A DNA stretch of 64,000 nt from Begonia masoniana (taxonomy: Eukaryota; Streptophyta; Magnoliopsida; Cucurbitales; Begoniaceae), in assembly GCA_022432975.1 (NCBI GenBank), contig CM039508.1, positions 46,279,646 to 46,343,645 on the forward strand. The letters are read 5' to 3'. Below are positions 46,593-60,500 of the stretch, piece by piece (within the stretch, counting starts at the first letter, position 1; each line of letters starts with the position of its first letter). Under the pieces are notes generated by a model. That model had not been told where the DNA came from and did no database searches. It saw nothing but the letters and a program-made list of their open reading frames with translations. Both the position numbers and the translations under genes were made by a program.

Positions 46593-47202
46593 AATATTTT
46601 GAAATGTTTTTTGGCTGTTCTTGTTTTGCCTTCTCATCTGTACATATAATTTTCTAGATGTTGGCCACAAAAAACAGAGTGGAAAGAGGATTCCTACTAG
46701 TTTTATAGCTAAGCTGCTAAAGTGGGTTTTTAGCTTAGTGGAAGATTGTTTCCTAACTTTCTGATGTCTGGATCAAGTGTTCTGAGTTCATATACTTACA
46801 TATATATATATATAATGTTTTTTAATGTTAGAATGTAGAGGATCATCTACGTAACGTAAATTATTCGACTGCCGTCTCTTATCCGTCGTCTCTTTTCGCG
46901 TGCCTATCTTTGTCAGTAAATGGCGCGACAATCTTAAAACTTCCGACTTGAAAACCTCTAAATCAAAATCCATGCGTCTCTCTCTCTCTCTCTCTCTCTG
47001 TTCTTCGTCGAATAATACTGAAACAGAAAATGAAAATTGCATCACACAGAGAGCATGACCCCATTTCTGCAAAACACCTCTCTATCTCTCTCTCTCTCTC
47101 TATACCAGCAAGCAGAGTTTGCAGAATATAAATGCAAGCTAACCTTCGTTTTTAATCCATAAATCAACCAAAGCAATATTAAGCAGTGGGGAGAGAAACA
47201 AA
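46593..47202. other. Intergenic with promoter of the secreted-protein gene
   Basis: Transporter 3' UTR, a short TA microsatellite (46800-46814), CT repeats at 46977-46999 and 47084-47102, and a likely TATA box (ATATAAAT, about 47126) some 75 bp before the next ATG. Confidence 0.55.
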
Positions 47203-47742
47203 ATGGCTCTTGTTAAATTTGCCTTTGTGGGTCTCTGCGTTTTTCTCTGCCTAAGCCTCAGCTCTGCTAATACTAACAGAGCTTCCTCCAACTCCATTAA
47301 TGGCGGTGGGGACGACGACGACGATCGCTTCCCAAAAATGAGCTTTGCTAATACTAACAGAGCTTCCTCCAACTCCATTAATGGCGGCGGAGACGACGAC
47401 CCTCGCTCGCCAAAAATGATGCCTTCAGGCACAGCTCAGCATCCAGCATCCGGGTCAGCTCATTTACGAGGAAACGGCTTCGGGTTCGGGTTTGGATTTG
47501 ACTGTAGCATGCCCGGAGCATGCCAGAATCCGAATAGGCCAGTGACCGTAGAATACCCATGCCCCGGATATGGATCCATTTGTAACCCGAGCCCCTGCTA
47601 TCCAAGTCCACCAAGCTACGGCTGCCAGCCCTGCAACCAACCTCAAACCAATATGGCCCAGAACGTCAACATGAAAAATGGGGCCCAGGACTTTCCCAAA
47701 GCCGCCACTGAAACAATGCCACGTGCCCCTCATAAGCAGTGA
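47203..47742 (+). CDS. Small secreted Cys/Pro-rich protein with internal duplication
   Basis: 179 aa, single exon. Residues 1-22 are a clear signal peptide (LVKFAFVGLCVFLCLSLSSA). An 81-bp unit (27 residues, ANTNRASSNSINGGGDDD followed by acidic residues and PKM) is repeated twice in tandem at nucleotides 47266-47427. Then comes a GFGFGFGFD stretch and a region with seven cysteines (CSMPGAC, YPC, SIC, SPC, YGC, QPC) and many prolines, and a hydrophilic tail without a membrane anchor. I do not recognise the family. Composition suggests a cell-wall or extracellular matrix protein. TATA box and leader support expression. Confidence 0.7.
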   Translation: MALVKFAFVGLCVFLCLSLSSANTNRASSNSINGGGDDDDDRFPKMSFANTNRASSNSINGGGDDDPRSPKMMPSGTAQHPASGSAHLRGNGFGFGFGFDCSMPGACQNPNRPVTVEYPCPGYGSICNPSPCYPSPPSYGCQPCNQPQTNMAQNVNMKNGAQDFPKAATETMPRAPHKQ

Positions 47743-48321
47743 AGTGAAGCAATGTAAAAATATTACAAAGCTTTTCATATACAAGCTTCAAAACTTGAAA
47801 TAATTCTAAATAAAATTAATTTACTTCAATTTGCTGCTAATTAAGTTAGTTCGGAGTTTAATACCGTTAAATCGACGTAAAAAATATAGACACTGTTGCC
47901 AATTTATCTGTTGAATTCATTTCGAACTATGTCGATCTATCGCCGGAGTTTGAAACGCTGGAGAGAAGATTGACAGAATTCGAAATCATGTTAAGCATTA
48001 ACGAAATTAGAAATCAGTTTAAAACACAACTAAATAAAAAACCATGATATACACGCATTGCATTCAACAGACGTATTACATAATCCAGCGGACCGAGTTT
48101 GCGTAAAAATACAACAAAGTATTGTTACATTTCCTCTTTGGGTACATTCAAATAGTCTATACACTTCACAAGCTCATCTTCTAACTCCTGCTATACTACA
48201 AACCCAAGTAGACTATCCAGACACCAAACCTTTTCTGAGCCAAATCAACCTTAAACTACTCAAACTATCGTTTGATTCCTACATCTTTCTTTCCCCCATT
48301 GTATTGTTTATTGTTACAGCG
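47743..48321. other. Intergenic between convergent genes
   Basis: 3' regions of the secreted-protein gene (plus) and the MLO gene (minus). No gene seen. Confidence 0.5.
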
Positions 48322-51300
48322 TTACTGTCTTGCCGGCATTGAAAAGCTTCGGGTAAAATTTTCTGGATCAAAATCCAACGTGATTGGAGCAGAGACGGAT
48401 GCGGAGGGCCTCAGAAGTGGCGTCCCCGCCCTCCATGATGTTTCATTAGCAACTGTTGTATCAGATGCCCGTGACTCTATTTCCGAGACTATATTGAGGG
48501 CAGTTTCCAGATTATCGAATAGTTGGTTTTCATTGTATTCGTCAACCGAAACTATCGTGCTTGTATCCGTGTGCATGGCAGAATTGTCGTTGTAAACACG
48601 GAGCTGTCTGTGCTGTTTCGCCATCTTTTTCCAGGCTTCAATCATGTCTCTCAATTTCTGTGGAATCAAGGCTGGCTTGTGGTTTGTTCCCATCTGCAAT
48701 AAAACAAACAAAAAGACATAAACTAAGAAACTTTTTCTAGAAACAGCAGACGGCCTAAACTAAGAAACTTTAGGCCAGTGGGCTGCTATGATGCTCTAAG
48801 GTCGGCAGGTCTGGACCAAGTCGAGCCCGACCACGGTCCCGACTAAGGCCTAGCCAGCCCGGCCTGATGATGACGTTAAGCCATAGTTTGGTGGTTGGTT
48901 TACCTAGTAAAATTTGCTCACATATTCTATGTTCCCACCACTATTGCCATTTACAAGTAGTGATAAAAATAATCCGAAAGTTGTCAGATTGGCGATATGG
49001 CCGTCTTACGGTAAATACCTGGGTAACTAATGCATAAAGCGGTAATGTACTGTAGCTGCATAAGACTTGCCCTGCCAACCTGAAACAATTCGTAAAACTA
49101 TTACAACTCGAGATTGATATGTTTTATTTAACCAAACCATCTTCGGAAATTTGAAGAATACCCCAAAAACAGTCTAGTGTACATCATTGAATGATTCCGG
49201 ATAAAGCACGAATTGTAGCCAAACTGCCACTGTAATCATAGTAACAAAGAATTTAATGTCTAGAGAAAGAGAGATCGAGAGAGAGCAGATGTGATAGGAA
49301 TTACCCAGAACCAGAAAAATGAAGCCAGTTCGAATGCATTCTGCAGAGGAATAGATCGAAGAACAACAAATATGAAAAAAGCTTCTTTTCAATCATCTAA
49401 GAAGAAGAACTGCAGCCTAATCATTATAATAAAAGAAAAATGACCTGAAAGAGAATAAAATGAATCAAGTACAATAAGAGCCCTGGCTTTTTAAACCAGA
49501 AAAGATCGTCTCGAGGCTTCAGTTTTGCTCCCGGAAAAAGTCCAGTTATTCCCGCACTCTCCAGTGCCAACGTTGCTATTACGTGTTGAAGCTTTGTGCC
49601 GATAAGAAGCACAAGCTGCAAAAAAAAAAACAATGGAGATAGAGAGCAGAGAGAAAATTGTAGGAGAGAGAAAGAGAGATCTTACACCAATAGGAATGAA
49701 CGCTATCCAAAAATAGAAGTTAGACCCTGCAGTAAGACGACATAGTCCAATAAAGTCAAGCTCACAACTTTGAAGAATTGGATTAGGTAACTTCTGCTGG
49801 TGAGTCTGTTTTTCTCAACCTTTTATGTTGAAGAGCGTGAAAAACACAACAAATCCCCACAGAGAGCCACTGCAAAACATAAATGAACATCATCTTATTA
49901 TTAGCTTTTGAAATTCGAAAAGTTACTGTCACTTGAAATGCGAGTTGTAGAGGCGCAAGAGCTACTGCGCGAGCATTGATGAAGCAAAAATCGTGGTCAA
50001 AATTAACCATGATTTTTCAAAATTAGTCATGACATGAACATCTAATTATATCGTTTTACAGGTCTCGTGTCTTTCATAGCAATCCATAGACTAAAACGAC
50101 AACTATCAAATTGCACTAGATATATTTTTTCTATGAGAAACGATTTATACGAAGAAGAAGAAATACAAGAGAAAATAAGGGAAGAACCCCTCTCGTAAAA
50201 GTGTAAAGGGATACACATAAGTTATGCAATTTCTCTTTAACTAGAGAAAACCAAACATGATAAATTCTAGAAAATTTAGAACTGTAGGTCTATTTAGCAA
50301 CAATGAAATTAACATTGTCACAAAAATTGATATTGAATATCTGTCCTTGAAGACAATAACATTGCGATAAATCCAAATAACTAAAAAAATTATCAAAATA
50401 CCAAATTTAAGATTAACATCTACTTCTTTTATCTTCTGTTCTTTATTGAAAATCTCAACGATGAAATTCTAAATTCACTAGATATAAGACAGAGGAAAAG
50501 TTCATTGAAAGTACAATTTCGATACCTCACGCCAACTATCATTTGAGATTCTTCTTCCATAGAGCGAATAATGTAGTTGTGAAAATTATGCTTCAACGGC
50601 AGATTGTGATTCTATCACAAAAAAAAAAAAAAAAAGCATAACCATAAATATTCAAATGCAAGTATATTATCCGCTAGTGATAATAGTAAAAATCTTAACT
50701 ACGATTAATTTTTCTATTCGGAGATAAATTTGTAATTGTTAGTTCCCGAACTATAAGAAAATACAAATCTAAATTTATATATGCCCATTGAGTTTTTTTT
50801 TTTAATAAAGTTTTATGCATATATTCATACCGCAATGAAACCTTGGCGGAGGGTGAGGTAGTCAGAGCGATCTACTGAATGACCAAATTGTCGGAAGAAA
50901 CACGTCTGTGATTTCACCAATTCACTTCAAATTCACTGGAATTATTGATATCTTTAATGTAAATGTATATATGCAAAAAAAATCAGTAGAATCAAATAAA
51001 ATAATTCAGAGTTCCAATTTGACTGTGGCTTGCAAGCCGGCCTAAGCTCGATCCATGGGATTTTTATTATATGGCCCGGTCAAGCTCGCTCCTGACCTTG
51101 AACCGGGTCTAGACCTATCTTCTGGGCCAACCTTTTTAATATGATAGGGTCATTTTTTAACTAGCGCCGTTACGCTGAAGTTAGAATGCCATGCGCTGAG
51201 CTGAATTCAAGCCAACTCACGAGCCTCGAACCCAAATTTGAGAGGGTCGACTGGGCCCAACCCATTGATGAGATTTGAAAAATAATACACCAAAAAAAAT

Positions 51301-53407
51301 CAAAGAAGAGTCTAGAACTTACGCGAAAATTTACATAATCTGGGGACAGAATGTGAAAATCACTTATCACATATTAATGATGCAGACAATAAATTTTTGT
51401 GACAAGATTAAGCCAGCATTTCCTTATGTCAAGGAAATGCTTACATTTTTAAGGTTTCTTAAATTGCTTCTAAAGTTGAATTTCGATTCGAAAATCTCAA
51501 TATCCTCCACCTCAAAACATTGACCCTTTTTCTATAATGCATCTCCATTAAGCCAGTAATAAATATTATTGAGAAAGCCTAATATCAGCAAAAGTTAAAA
51601 TTACTGAATGAACTTTTGGAAAAGACAACTTCAAAAGAAAATTTGAAGCATTAATAAGTGAAGAAGTTGAACACTTACCACCCAGATGAGAAGTTTATTC
51701 CTGGTTAATGGATTTGAAGTATGATACTTAACAAAATTTGCTTGTCTTCGCATCGTCATTTCCCTAGCGAGTTCTTTAACAGGAGAAAATTAATAGTCAC
51801 CTTTTTACAGATCGAAAATACGAGTTTGAGAAAGTTCCTTTCTAGAGAAGTTCAAGAATGTTCCAATCTATAGTCTTCCTACCAATATAACTAGACAAGT
51901 CGCTCACCATGTAAGAAATTATCTCTGTCCCTCCGGGCTTCATCTTCCCATTTCCTCCAACTATAAATCTGGTGAAATTACAATAATGTCAAACGTCTGT
52001 GGTATCTAATTTCGTTTAAAACAAATATGCTCGTCGAAATGTGTAGTAGTAACTACAATATATCAATTGTCTTAGATAACTATATGAATTTTACATCAAC
52101 ATCTTGGAAGATTTAGCACTTTTCATAGTCAGCAACAGGCAAAATGTTGCATGTTAATGGTCAACAAAGAGAGTTAACTTTTGTAACAAAATCCGAAATA
52201 GGTAAAAAAAAATATTATCATAGTTAATGTAAACCATTAATCTTTTGTGCATATGCAAAATATTTATTCAAAACTATTTAATCTTATGCGGAGAAAAACG
52301 TACCTTAACAATTGCAACCAGAATTGTTAAGCAGCTATAAGATATGTGTGTTATCGCCATTACAAAGATGAATCGGTGCAATTGCTCGAGAACTTCATCT
52401 GAAACGAACGGCTCATAACCCTACATAAATTGAAGAGAATGGATCACAAGAAATATGACTAAAAAAACAAATGTAAACCAAAAGAGGGTATGAAGTTTAG
52501 ACATGCCTCTTTGCAAGTGATCTTGCGTTCACTTGACTTGCTTTCGTGTTCTTCGTTGATTTCCGACTCGGTACAGGGTACAAATGGACTGTTGTAGAAT
52601 TTTGAAGGTATGCAAACACCGACTATCACACCCGATGTAGCCGTCACAATGAGAGAAATAAACCCAAGAAGCATCAACTCTAAAAGAAGAAGCCAAAGAA
52701 AAGTTACATAAATTAAGCTAAACACAAATAGAATTCACTAAGTTAATGAAATATTATAGAGCAACATAAGAAAATATTATTACCTTCTTTCATTTTTTCC
52801 AAGGCCTCGAGTAAGGGCTTTCTATCCGTCTCCCGAAGCCACTGAAACACCACAAGACATTATATAACACACAAGAAAAAGGCTACGATCTAGAACTCGT
52901 ACGAAGGAATATGCAAATTCTTGTAAAAGATGATTTTATATGCAATACAGAAAAGTGCTCAAAGGCTGTTCCTTTAGTGCATTGGCTTTGAAGATTTCCA
53001 AAATTGTTGTAACCAAATAATCTCAGCAACAAAATGACAAGAACTATATTCCAAAATCATTGCTAAATTGATTTAGCAACAATTAGTGTCGGAAAACAGA
53101 GCCTTGTGTCCTTATGGAAATTGCTTAAAACCAACCAAATATGAAGCCATCCATATGTCGAGTAATGCTCAAATTTAAACAGAAGCTAGTTTATGAATCG
53201 AGATAATCTAATCAACTATGGTTAGAACGTAGGATAAGAAAGATTTCAATCCAACAAGACGCTTAAACATTGAAAACTCACGGAGCTAAGTCGATGAATG
53301 GAGCGCTCAACAAGCAACGAGACAGCTACAAAAATTGTCATCACAGTAGCCACGGACCATGTTGGCGTCGAAGATAGAGCTCTCATTTTTTGTTCATCGT
53401 CAGCCAT
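48322..53407 (-). CDS. MLO family seven-transmembrane protein
   Basis: Plant-specific plasma-membrane protein with calmodulin-binding tail; family members act as powdery-mildew susceptibility factors, calcium channels and in root or pollen-tube signalling. Fifteen exons in transcript order: 53407-53282, 52841-52784, 52679-52507, 52420-52304, 51968-51908, 51773-51679, 50905-50831, 50611-50526, 49869-49820, 49726-49686, 49615-49445, 49340-49305, 49229-49162, 49079-49019, 48693-48322, giving 529 aa. Hallmarks: [20 protein letters not shown] and [20 protein letters not shown] at the N-terminus; [76 protein letters not shown]. The calmodulin-binding segment is [13 protein letters not shown] (Trp ~427). 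Intron 3 has a GC donor. I do not assign a clade. Introns 6 and 14 contain transposon-like repeats. Confidence 0.93.
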
Positions 53408-55235
53408 TTTTTAGTGATTTCAGAGATCAAATTCCTTCAGAATGAGATTGATTTCTACAAAAGAAAGAAAAAGACAGCAAAAAATTTCGACCGGCGATTA
53501 CTCTACTCAAATTTAAAGCACAAAATCAAAGCGATGATGCTGTAAATGATCCGTCTTTTTTCACTTTTCTCCACCGAATAACGTCAGAAAAAATCAAAAT
53601 TTTCTTCGATTGAACTAACCACAGAGACCCAGAAGGATCTACACATTTGAAAACGAACTTCCTCGCTTTCCCTAACGAGAATGATCATTTTCTGATAACC
53701 CAGCAAAAGAACCTGCTCGGGAACAGACCCAAAATCGCGGATATTCCAGAATGAGTGGATCGGAAGATGATATTAAGGGAAGAATGTGTTTTCTAAAGCT
53801 CGCACACTCTCTTTCCAATCTCTCTGACCTATTTTCTCTCACTGAAAATAAGAATTTGTTCACTTAAACGTTGTAAAGGAAAGCTTACTTTTTTGGTGAA
53901 GGCGGGTTCAGAAGCTAGCAACCCGCACATTCACTCGTTCAAACTTTTATCTTTTTCTTCGCGCAGACAGACTCAAACATTTCTGACGAAGCAGGAAAAT
54001 GGGAGCTTGGAGATGTGATCTAATGGACATATATAGAGAATTATATTTCCCAGCTGGTTTGCATGGCCTTCTTCGGCTCTGAAGGGACCACTGACACAGA
54101 CCGAGAACATGCGGAAGAACAAAAATCATCGCGGGTGCTTGAGAATTACTTGTTCCAGAAAGGGAAATGGGTGGACCTACCCCAAATTTGGCCAGAGAAA
54201 ATGAAATCAGCAAGACATGATAAGTGGTAAAAGATTTGAACAAGCTAATTCTAGGTATTGCCCTGCACTTTGGTGGAAAAGAACGACAAAACATAAAATA
54301 CAAAATTCAAGGATAAATCTAATAGTACATCATCTCTCTAGTTTTTAGAGCTCTTTTTTATTGGGGAAGAAGAAATTCAACTCAATCGAAGAATTTTTTT
54401 GGGTGAATTATCATAAATTAATTGTGCTATCAATTGTCATCGACTCTTAAATTTTAAGTTCATATTGCAGATCACTGCAAAACTTATAACATCGTGTGAT
54501 ATTTTAACAATTGTCATCGCGACAATTCTGGAAGAATGCAAGGTCAAAGATTAAAAATTGCTCAAAAAATTTTATTGGTGTTAACTATTTGTCTTCTAAA
54601 TTGGGAGACTTTATCTTTACCTAAAAAAGTTTTAAATACATCATTGAGGAGGGAAAGTGACATGTAGCCTATCCCTCCAAGATGGAATCCATGACTTTAT
54701 TATACTTTAATAAAGTTTAATAAAGTGAAATGGACGTGAATTTGATAACGCATGCAACTCTTTTTCGGGCAATTGTTTTTATTATTTTTAGAGGATGTTT
54801 CATTCTTTTGTTTTAATATATAGGTTATCTAGCAATACAAATAGTTATAATATAAATTAGCTAAAACATAAAACTGTAGCGTTTCTCAGTGCTCCTTGTA
54901 CAAAATTGTCTATTTTGATAGGAGCTGATACAGATTTGTTATTAGGGTTATCCTAAAATGCATTGTATTAGGTAAGAAGAAGAATTCTACTTATAAATCG
55001 TGCACTTTTTACTCTCTCAAGTAATATGATATTGTACACCTCTACTAGTATGAGTTATACTCTCACACTGGGCCTTTATTAACTTCACATGACAGACTAT
55101 CACAAAAACTCTATACTATTATTAACTATTTCATTTATGAATTTTGTAGGAACATAATTTTTTGTTTGCTAATTGACTTTCAATTCATTTATATTTACTT
55201 GAGAGTGTAATTAGATTAAATATATTTGAAAAAAG
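53408..55235. other. MLO upstream region
   Basis: Probable 5' UTR to about 53870, then AT-rich DNA. ORFs here are short and unrecognised. A segment at 54930-55075 resembles 8980-9090 (GTACTAGGTAAGAA.GAG, then TATGAGTTA.ACTCTCACA). Confidence 0.45.
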
Positions 55236-55627
55236 GTAATTTACATGAAAAACACTAAATTACGAGGTCATTAACAGAATCAACCTTGAACAATTTTCGT
55301 TAACAAAACAAACTTTAAACTATCAAAATTTCAATAAAACAAACTCCAAGGGGCTCTTGTTCCCGAGCATTTGCCAGGAGAACAAGCTCGAGAATGGAAG
55401 CCATTTACCCGAAACAACCATTTGCCCAATTATTTTTTGTAAAATTGTTACCTTAATTAGAAACTCTGCTCAATTTTTTGTAAAACGTTAATTTATTTGG
55501 ATAAATGGCTCCTGTTCTTGAGTGTGTTCTCTGGCAAGTGCTCGAGATGTTTTGTTAAAACTTTAATAGTTTAAAGTTGATTTTGTTAATAATCTCATAG
55601 TTTAATATTTTTTTTTATGTAAATTAC
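55236..55627. mobile_element. Palindromic MITE, GTAATTTACAT ends
   Basis: The two halves are inverted copies. The ends are GTAATTTACAT and ATGTAAATTAC; inside, TTAACAAAACAAACTTTAAA pairs with its opposite arm, as do GAGCATTTGCCAGGAGAACA and TGTTCTCTGGCAAGTGCTC. Total 392 bp, non-coding, able to fold as one long hairpin. Confidence 0.75.
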
Positions 55628-57526
55628 GTTTTGCAAAATATTAGAAAAATTATTTCAAAAATATTATTATTTTTTATATGATATATGTATTTGTGAAGTG
55701 GGAAAATAAAAGCATGAAAGAAGAGAGGAACGCACTAGCACAAAACCACCCCCAACACGGAACTTTCCCTGGTTGAGAAGAAAAACTTTTTGGAAAAGGA
55801 TAAATCAACAGACCAACTTTGGATGTCATCATAAATGTGACAATATCATAGTATAGTCTATAGATATGCTTTTTATTATGTTGTGTTTCGCTGGCACTTT
55901 GATTATTATGGTCAACATCTTCTTGCCCGATAAATTCATCGTATAAACATGATCGAATTAAATTTGATTTTGGTACGATTTCAAGATTTGTCACGACTAT
56001 TTTTCAAAATCTAGATTATTTATTTGGTTTTAGACATAATCATTGATTTGGTTTTATTGATTAATTGACTTCGCTTAGATTTTACAATTTTCAAACCGGC
56101 CTAAGTAATTATGGCAAGATATCAACAGAGTTTATGCCACCGCAACTCCTATACGTGACATATGGTACGAAGTAGGAATAACATTTATAATTTTAGCAAA
56201 TTAATTACTTAGGTGCTCAAAGTGGGGCGTATAAATTGAGAATGGGTGGCAAGTCACGTCATGTAAAGTGGGTAGTAACGTTAATTTTTAATTGTGATTT
56301 AGATGCCTTTCATGGTTCCAAATGTGACCATCCCCTATGCTTTGCCTATAAATTATCTAAGCTTATTAAATGCATTTATTAATTTAATATTAGTTCGGTG
56401 AATATTTATATTAATTTAAAATTAAATAGTTGTGAGATAGAGCGAGTGAAACTGCATTTAATGATTTAAGCTACTTTCGTGATTTATTTTTATTATGCAA
56501 CCACTCTAAAGTCTAAATATTGTCGAATTAAAACCTAAAATTATAGGGTAACGTGTAATACAGCTATTATAGAGTTATAACTTACGAATATTCAAGATAA
56601 AGAAAACATTTTGAAAGAATGACGTGTGACAATGATAAAACAATGTTACATATTCACTGCAAGTAACAAAATTAATTTTTTTTTTTTTGTAACAGTGGAG
56701 ACCATTTTACTTGGAGTAATAAAATTGTTATAATATGAAATAAATATTATCCTCAACAACAAAAGCATACATTGTACTTTTCCCTAAATAGTAAGGTTGA
56801 TCGGTTCAATTTTGAAATTATTTTAAAAATATTTATTTTTCGGTTGATTTTGGACTTGAGTTTTAAGATTTTGAGTCAAGTTTGGCCTTGATTTTTCGAT
56901 ATGGGCCGGTGATCCAGTTTTTTGTGCTAGATTTTATGTAGCTTTAGGTCAGATTTCCTACTCATGGTTTGGTTCAATTTTCACCGATTTTGACTTCAAA
57001 ACTGTGAATCACAGTTCCACTCCATCCAAACTAAATCCGGTTCCTATAAGGGTAGGAACCAGTTTGAGCAATGACCTAATAACCAGTGCTGGATCAAAAA
57101 AACAATCAGTCCGGTTTATAATGACCAAATTAATATTGTATTTTGAAGTGCCAAAAATAAGGTCATTTTTTTTTAACTACCCAATATTTGGTTTTTCTTC
57201 AATCTAATAAAAAAATTGGAAATTCAAATTAAAGATTTAATTATTACCATTTCTGCAGAGAGATATGCTTACTAGTTACCGCTTTGTGACATTTATGGAA
57301 TTAAATATATATAAAAGTAATCATTTTAGTAGCTGCCAAAAAAGTAAAGCAAGCCAAGGCAATAATTGGCGCTTCCCCAACATTCGATCACTGCATTTAA
57401 AAAGATTTCAATAAACATCATCAATAAAAGGTAACAGATAAAATGGCATACATGATCATGTACTGACAGCTTCATAGCAATACCTATCTATAGAAAAAAT
57501 AAAAAGAAAAAAAAGATCTGCCTTTT
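55628..57526. other. Gene-free AT-rich stretch, NUG2 3' side
   Basis: No gene recognised. 56790-57130 has GGTTGATCGGTTCAATTTTG, TGGGCCGGTGATCC, GGTTCCTATAAGGGTAGGAA and GTCCGGTTTATAATG phrases, typical of a decayed DNA transposon. A T run lies at 56675-56688. Confidence 0.45.
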
Positions 57527-60500
57527 TCACTGACTCTCAGACGCTTCATCCTCGTTGTCCGATGACTGCTCCGGCGACTCTTTATCAGTTACCGGAAGCT
57601 GCTTATTGGTTTCATTGACAGTGGCTGGATTAGGGTCAAATGACTCGCCCTTTAACTCATTTTCAGTGAATAGATCTCTTTGGACGGGGACACTTTTTTG
57701 CTGCTGAGATGAGATCACACTGGCAATGGCTTTAAAAGCTGAAGAAGCCTTCTCGTTATTTTCTGCCGAGTCTTTGTCTAAACCATAATTATTTGGCTCC
57801 TCTGCCGAGTCTTCGACTCGAGGAGGTGGGACGAAAAATGGTATCCTACCCCTTTGCCAGTCGTGAAGGACCATTTTTGCAGCGGTGGTCAAGTCAGGTT
57901 CGCCGCCCTGAACCGTAATGATCATTAAAAGTTCAAGGATTTGAAAACTCAATCTATAAGTCATGAACAAAAAAAAAATGTTTAATTTTAGTGATCAACA
58001 TGAAGCGCCATTTCTATTGTCGTTTCAAGAAGGAATAATGGTGGTAAGATAATCTCGTTCTAATAATTTCGTACTATTCACAAGCTTAATTCTTTGAAGA
58101 TGCCACAGGTTTTCAGATACAGAATTTTACATTTATAGACTACAAATCCAATTTTGCACGTTTAGAATTAAGCACTGAAATTTTCCACATAGAATGCATT
58201 GATTTGTACCTTCAGCAATTTGCCTGTGAATTTGCAGAGCTGAACTAAGAAATCATTGTCGTCCTTCCTACAAAAGTAACAACATATGCCGAAAAGAAAT
58301 ATAAGAGAAATCTGAAGACAACATAGGATGTGACATTATCAAACTACTGTTGTCTTGAGATCTTCTTATTTAACTACAAAACAGAGCAACCAAAATCTAG
58401 AGCAACCGATTGGGGATAATTACCGCCATACAGAAAATTCCCATTATAACAATGCTAAAAGGATCATGAAACTATTTACCATTCTTTAATTCTGTAGGCT
58501 CTTTCAAGGTGCTCTTTCTTCACACGTTTCAAGACTTCTCCGATGTGTTCCGAAGCATCCGCCAAATTTGTGACACGTACCTGGTATCATGAGATGGTCG
58601 CAAATAAATATCCAAGAAGGAGATTGGTCGGAATCACGACTACGAGCAAAATCAAAATAGAAGGCAACAGATCCAAATAGAAAATACTTTGGATTTTCAA
58701 AAATAAAAGGACATTATGAAGAGAAGGATATGGGAGAAAAAAGCTTTTAAGATAAGTAAATGAGTGGAAAAAAAAAAGAATCAAAAGGAGCATTTCAATG
58801 AGAAAACAGAAAAAAATATCCTTACCACGCCCTTTAGCACAATATCTGTTTCCGTGTCTTTGTTCTGGTAAACAACTCCAGGGCAATCAATTAAAAATAT
58901 CCTCTTTGTAAGAGTTATATACTGCCACACTTTCGTCTCTCCTGGTATGGGAGCAACCTTGCAAACCTACAAAAGAAAGAGTTAAAAAAGAGTCAGCTAA
59001 CTAAAACAGGCAAATTATGTAGTTTTGCCTTTCGGCATTATCCTCTCTTGCAGGGTACCCCTGTTATTCCTCTGATTTTCTTTAATGAGCATATTTCCAT
59101 CAAAGTAAGTGTATTACATTACAATGGATTGAGTTTTTCTCCAGCCGCTATGTACACAGCATCACTAACATTGATTAGAAACTAAAAATTTAATTTTTGG
59201 TAAGATGACTTGTCGAAGAAGATGATAAGTATAAAACAAAGGTAATCTGGAATGTTCATAGAAAACATTAAAGAGAAGATAGAAGAAATGTTACATTTTT
59301 CGTCCTCAGTGTGTTAATAACAGATGACTTTCCAACATTGGGATACCCAATAAATCCCACTGAAATTGCTTGCTTATCACTTTTGAGGCGAGCAAATTGT
59401 CTAAGCACCGATAGAAGAGAGCCCTACGCAATATCATGGTGATTCAAGTTAAAATCATGTGATCTAAGATATCATAATAAATGCATGTATCAGTGCTAGC
59501 AGACTTTCACAGCCATATTACAAAATGATGAGATACCTTTCCAAAAGACTTGTTGATGCTTGCATGAAATGCTAGAGCAGGATATTCTTTGGACAATACT
59601 CTGAGCCATCCTTTTGTTGCCCATGCTGGAATTAAATCACACTGATAAAAATAAAATAAAATAAAAAAAAAAAAAAAAAAAAAAAAGCAGAAGCATCCTT
59701 AAGCATCTTCATCAGAAATGCAGAAAATTTAAGATAAAGAGTAAAAACAATTTTTCGGAATTTCAACTTTGGAAAATGGGACTGACCTTATTCAACAAAA
59801 GAACCATGTGTTTGTGCTTGCAATGCTCTTTCAGATGCTTCTCTAAATGGTAACATCTAGTTCCTTGTGGATCTCTTGCATCCAAAACCTGCAGGAAAAT
59901 AAAATTAAAATAAAAGACGATGAAAAGATGCTAATCAAAAGTTACTTAAGTGAAAAAGTCTGAAAGCTGTGCATTTGACATGATATGAACAATAACTCGA
60001 AGCTAGAACATGGGAAGAAATGGTAATGTAGACAGATCAAAAAATTGATTAATAGTCTTAACTCTACAAACATTACTAATTTCTGGAAAACCAAAACCGA
60101 ATTAAGTTGATGAAACAAACTGTCAAAACCAGTTCTTTCTGCAGATTTTCATCAGGGATTATCATCAATCAAATCAACATTACAATTTAATACACTACAG
60201 AAAACCTTAATTATTGCAAACTACATTTGATGGAAAATACGTAGTATGGTCATATAATAAATACTATTGCTCAATTAAAAAAAAAAAAGCAAAATAGAGA
60301 AAAGTTACCTGGATAACAACATCAGATGAGTCTATAACTTTGTAGAGCTCACCCCATATCCGCTTACTTTGACCCTTTTCAAACATTGTATGTCGAACAA
60401 GGGCCTTAAAGCCATCAGCTTCATTTTCTTCAACAGTTTCATTAGCAGCATGCTTCTCCTCAAAGGCATCTATAAAATAAAGAGTACTATATTGTACGAT

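Noticed and set aside
53672..54303. Minus-strand ORFs of 63 and 118 aa upstream of MLO
   Set aside because: No homology seen; they fall in the MLO leader and AT-rich flank.
55674..55994. 106-aa minus-strand ORF
   Set aside because: No start context, no recognisable domain, and it begins at the edge of a MITE.
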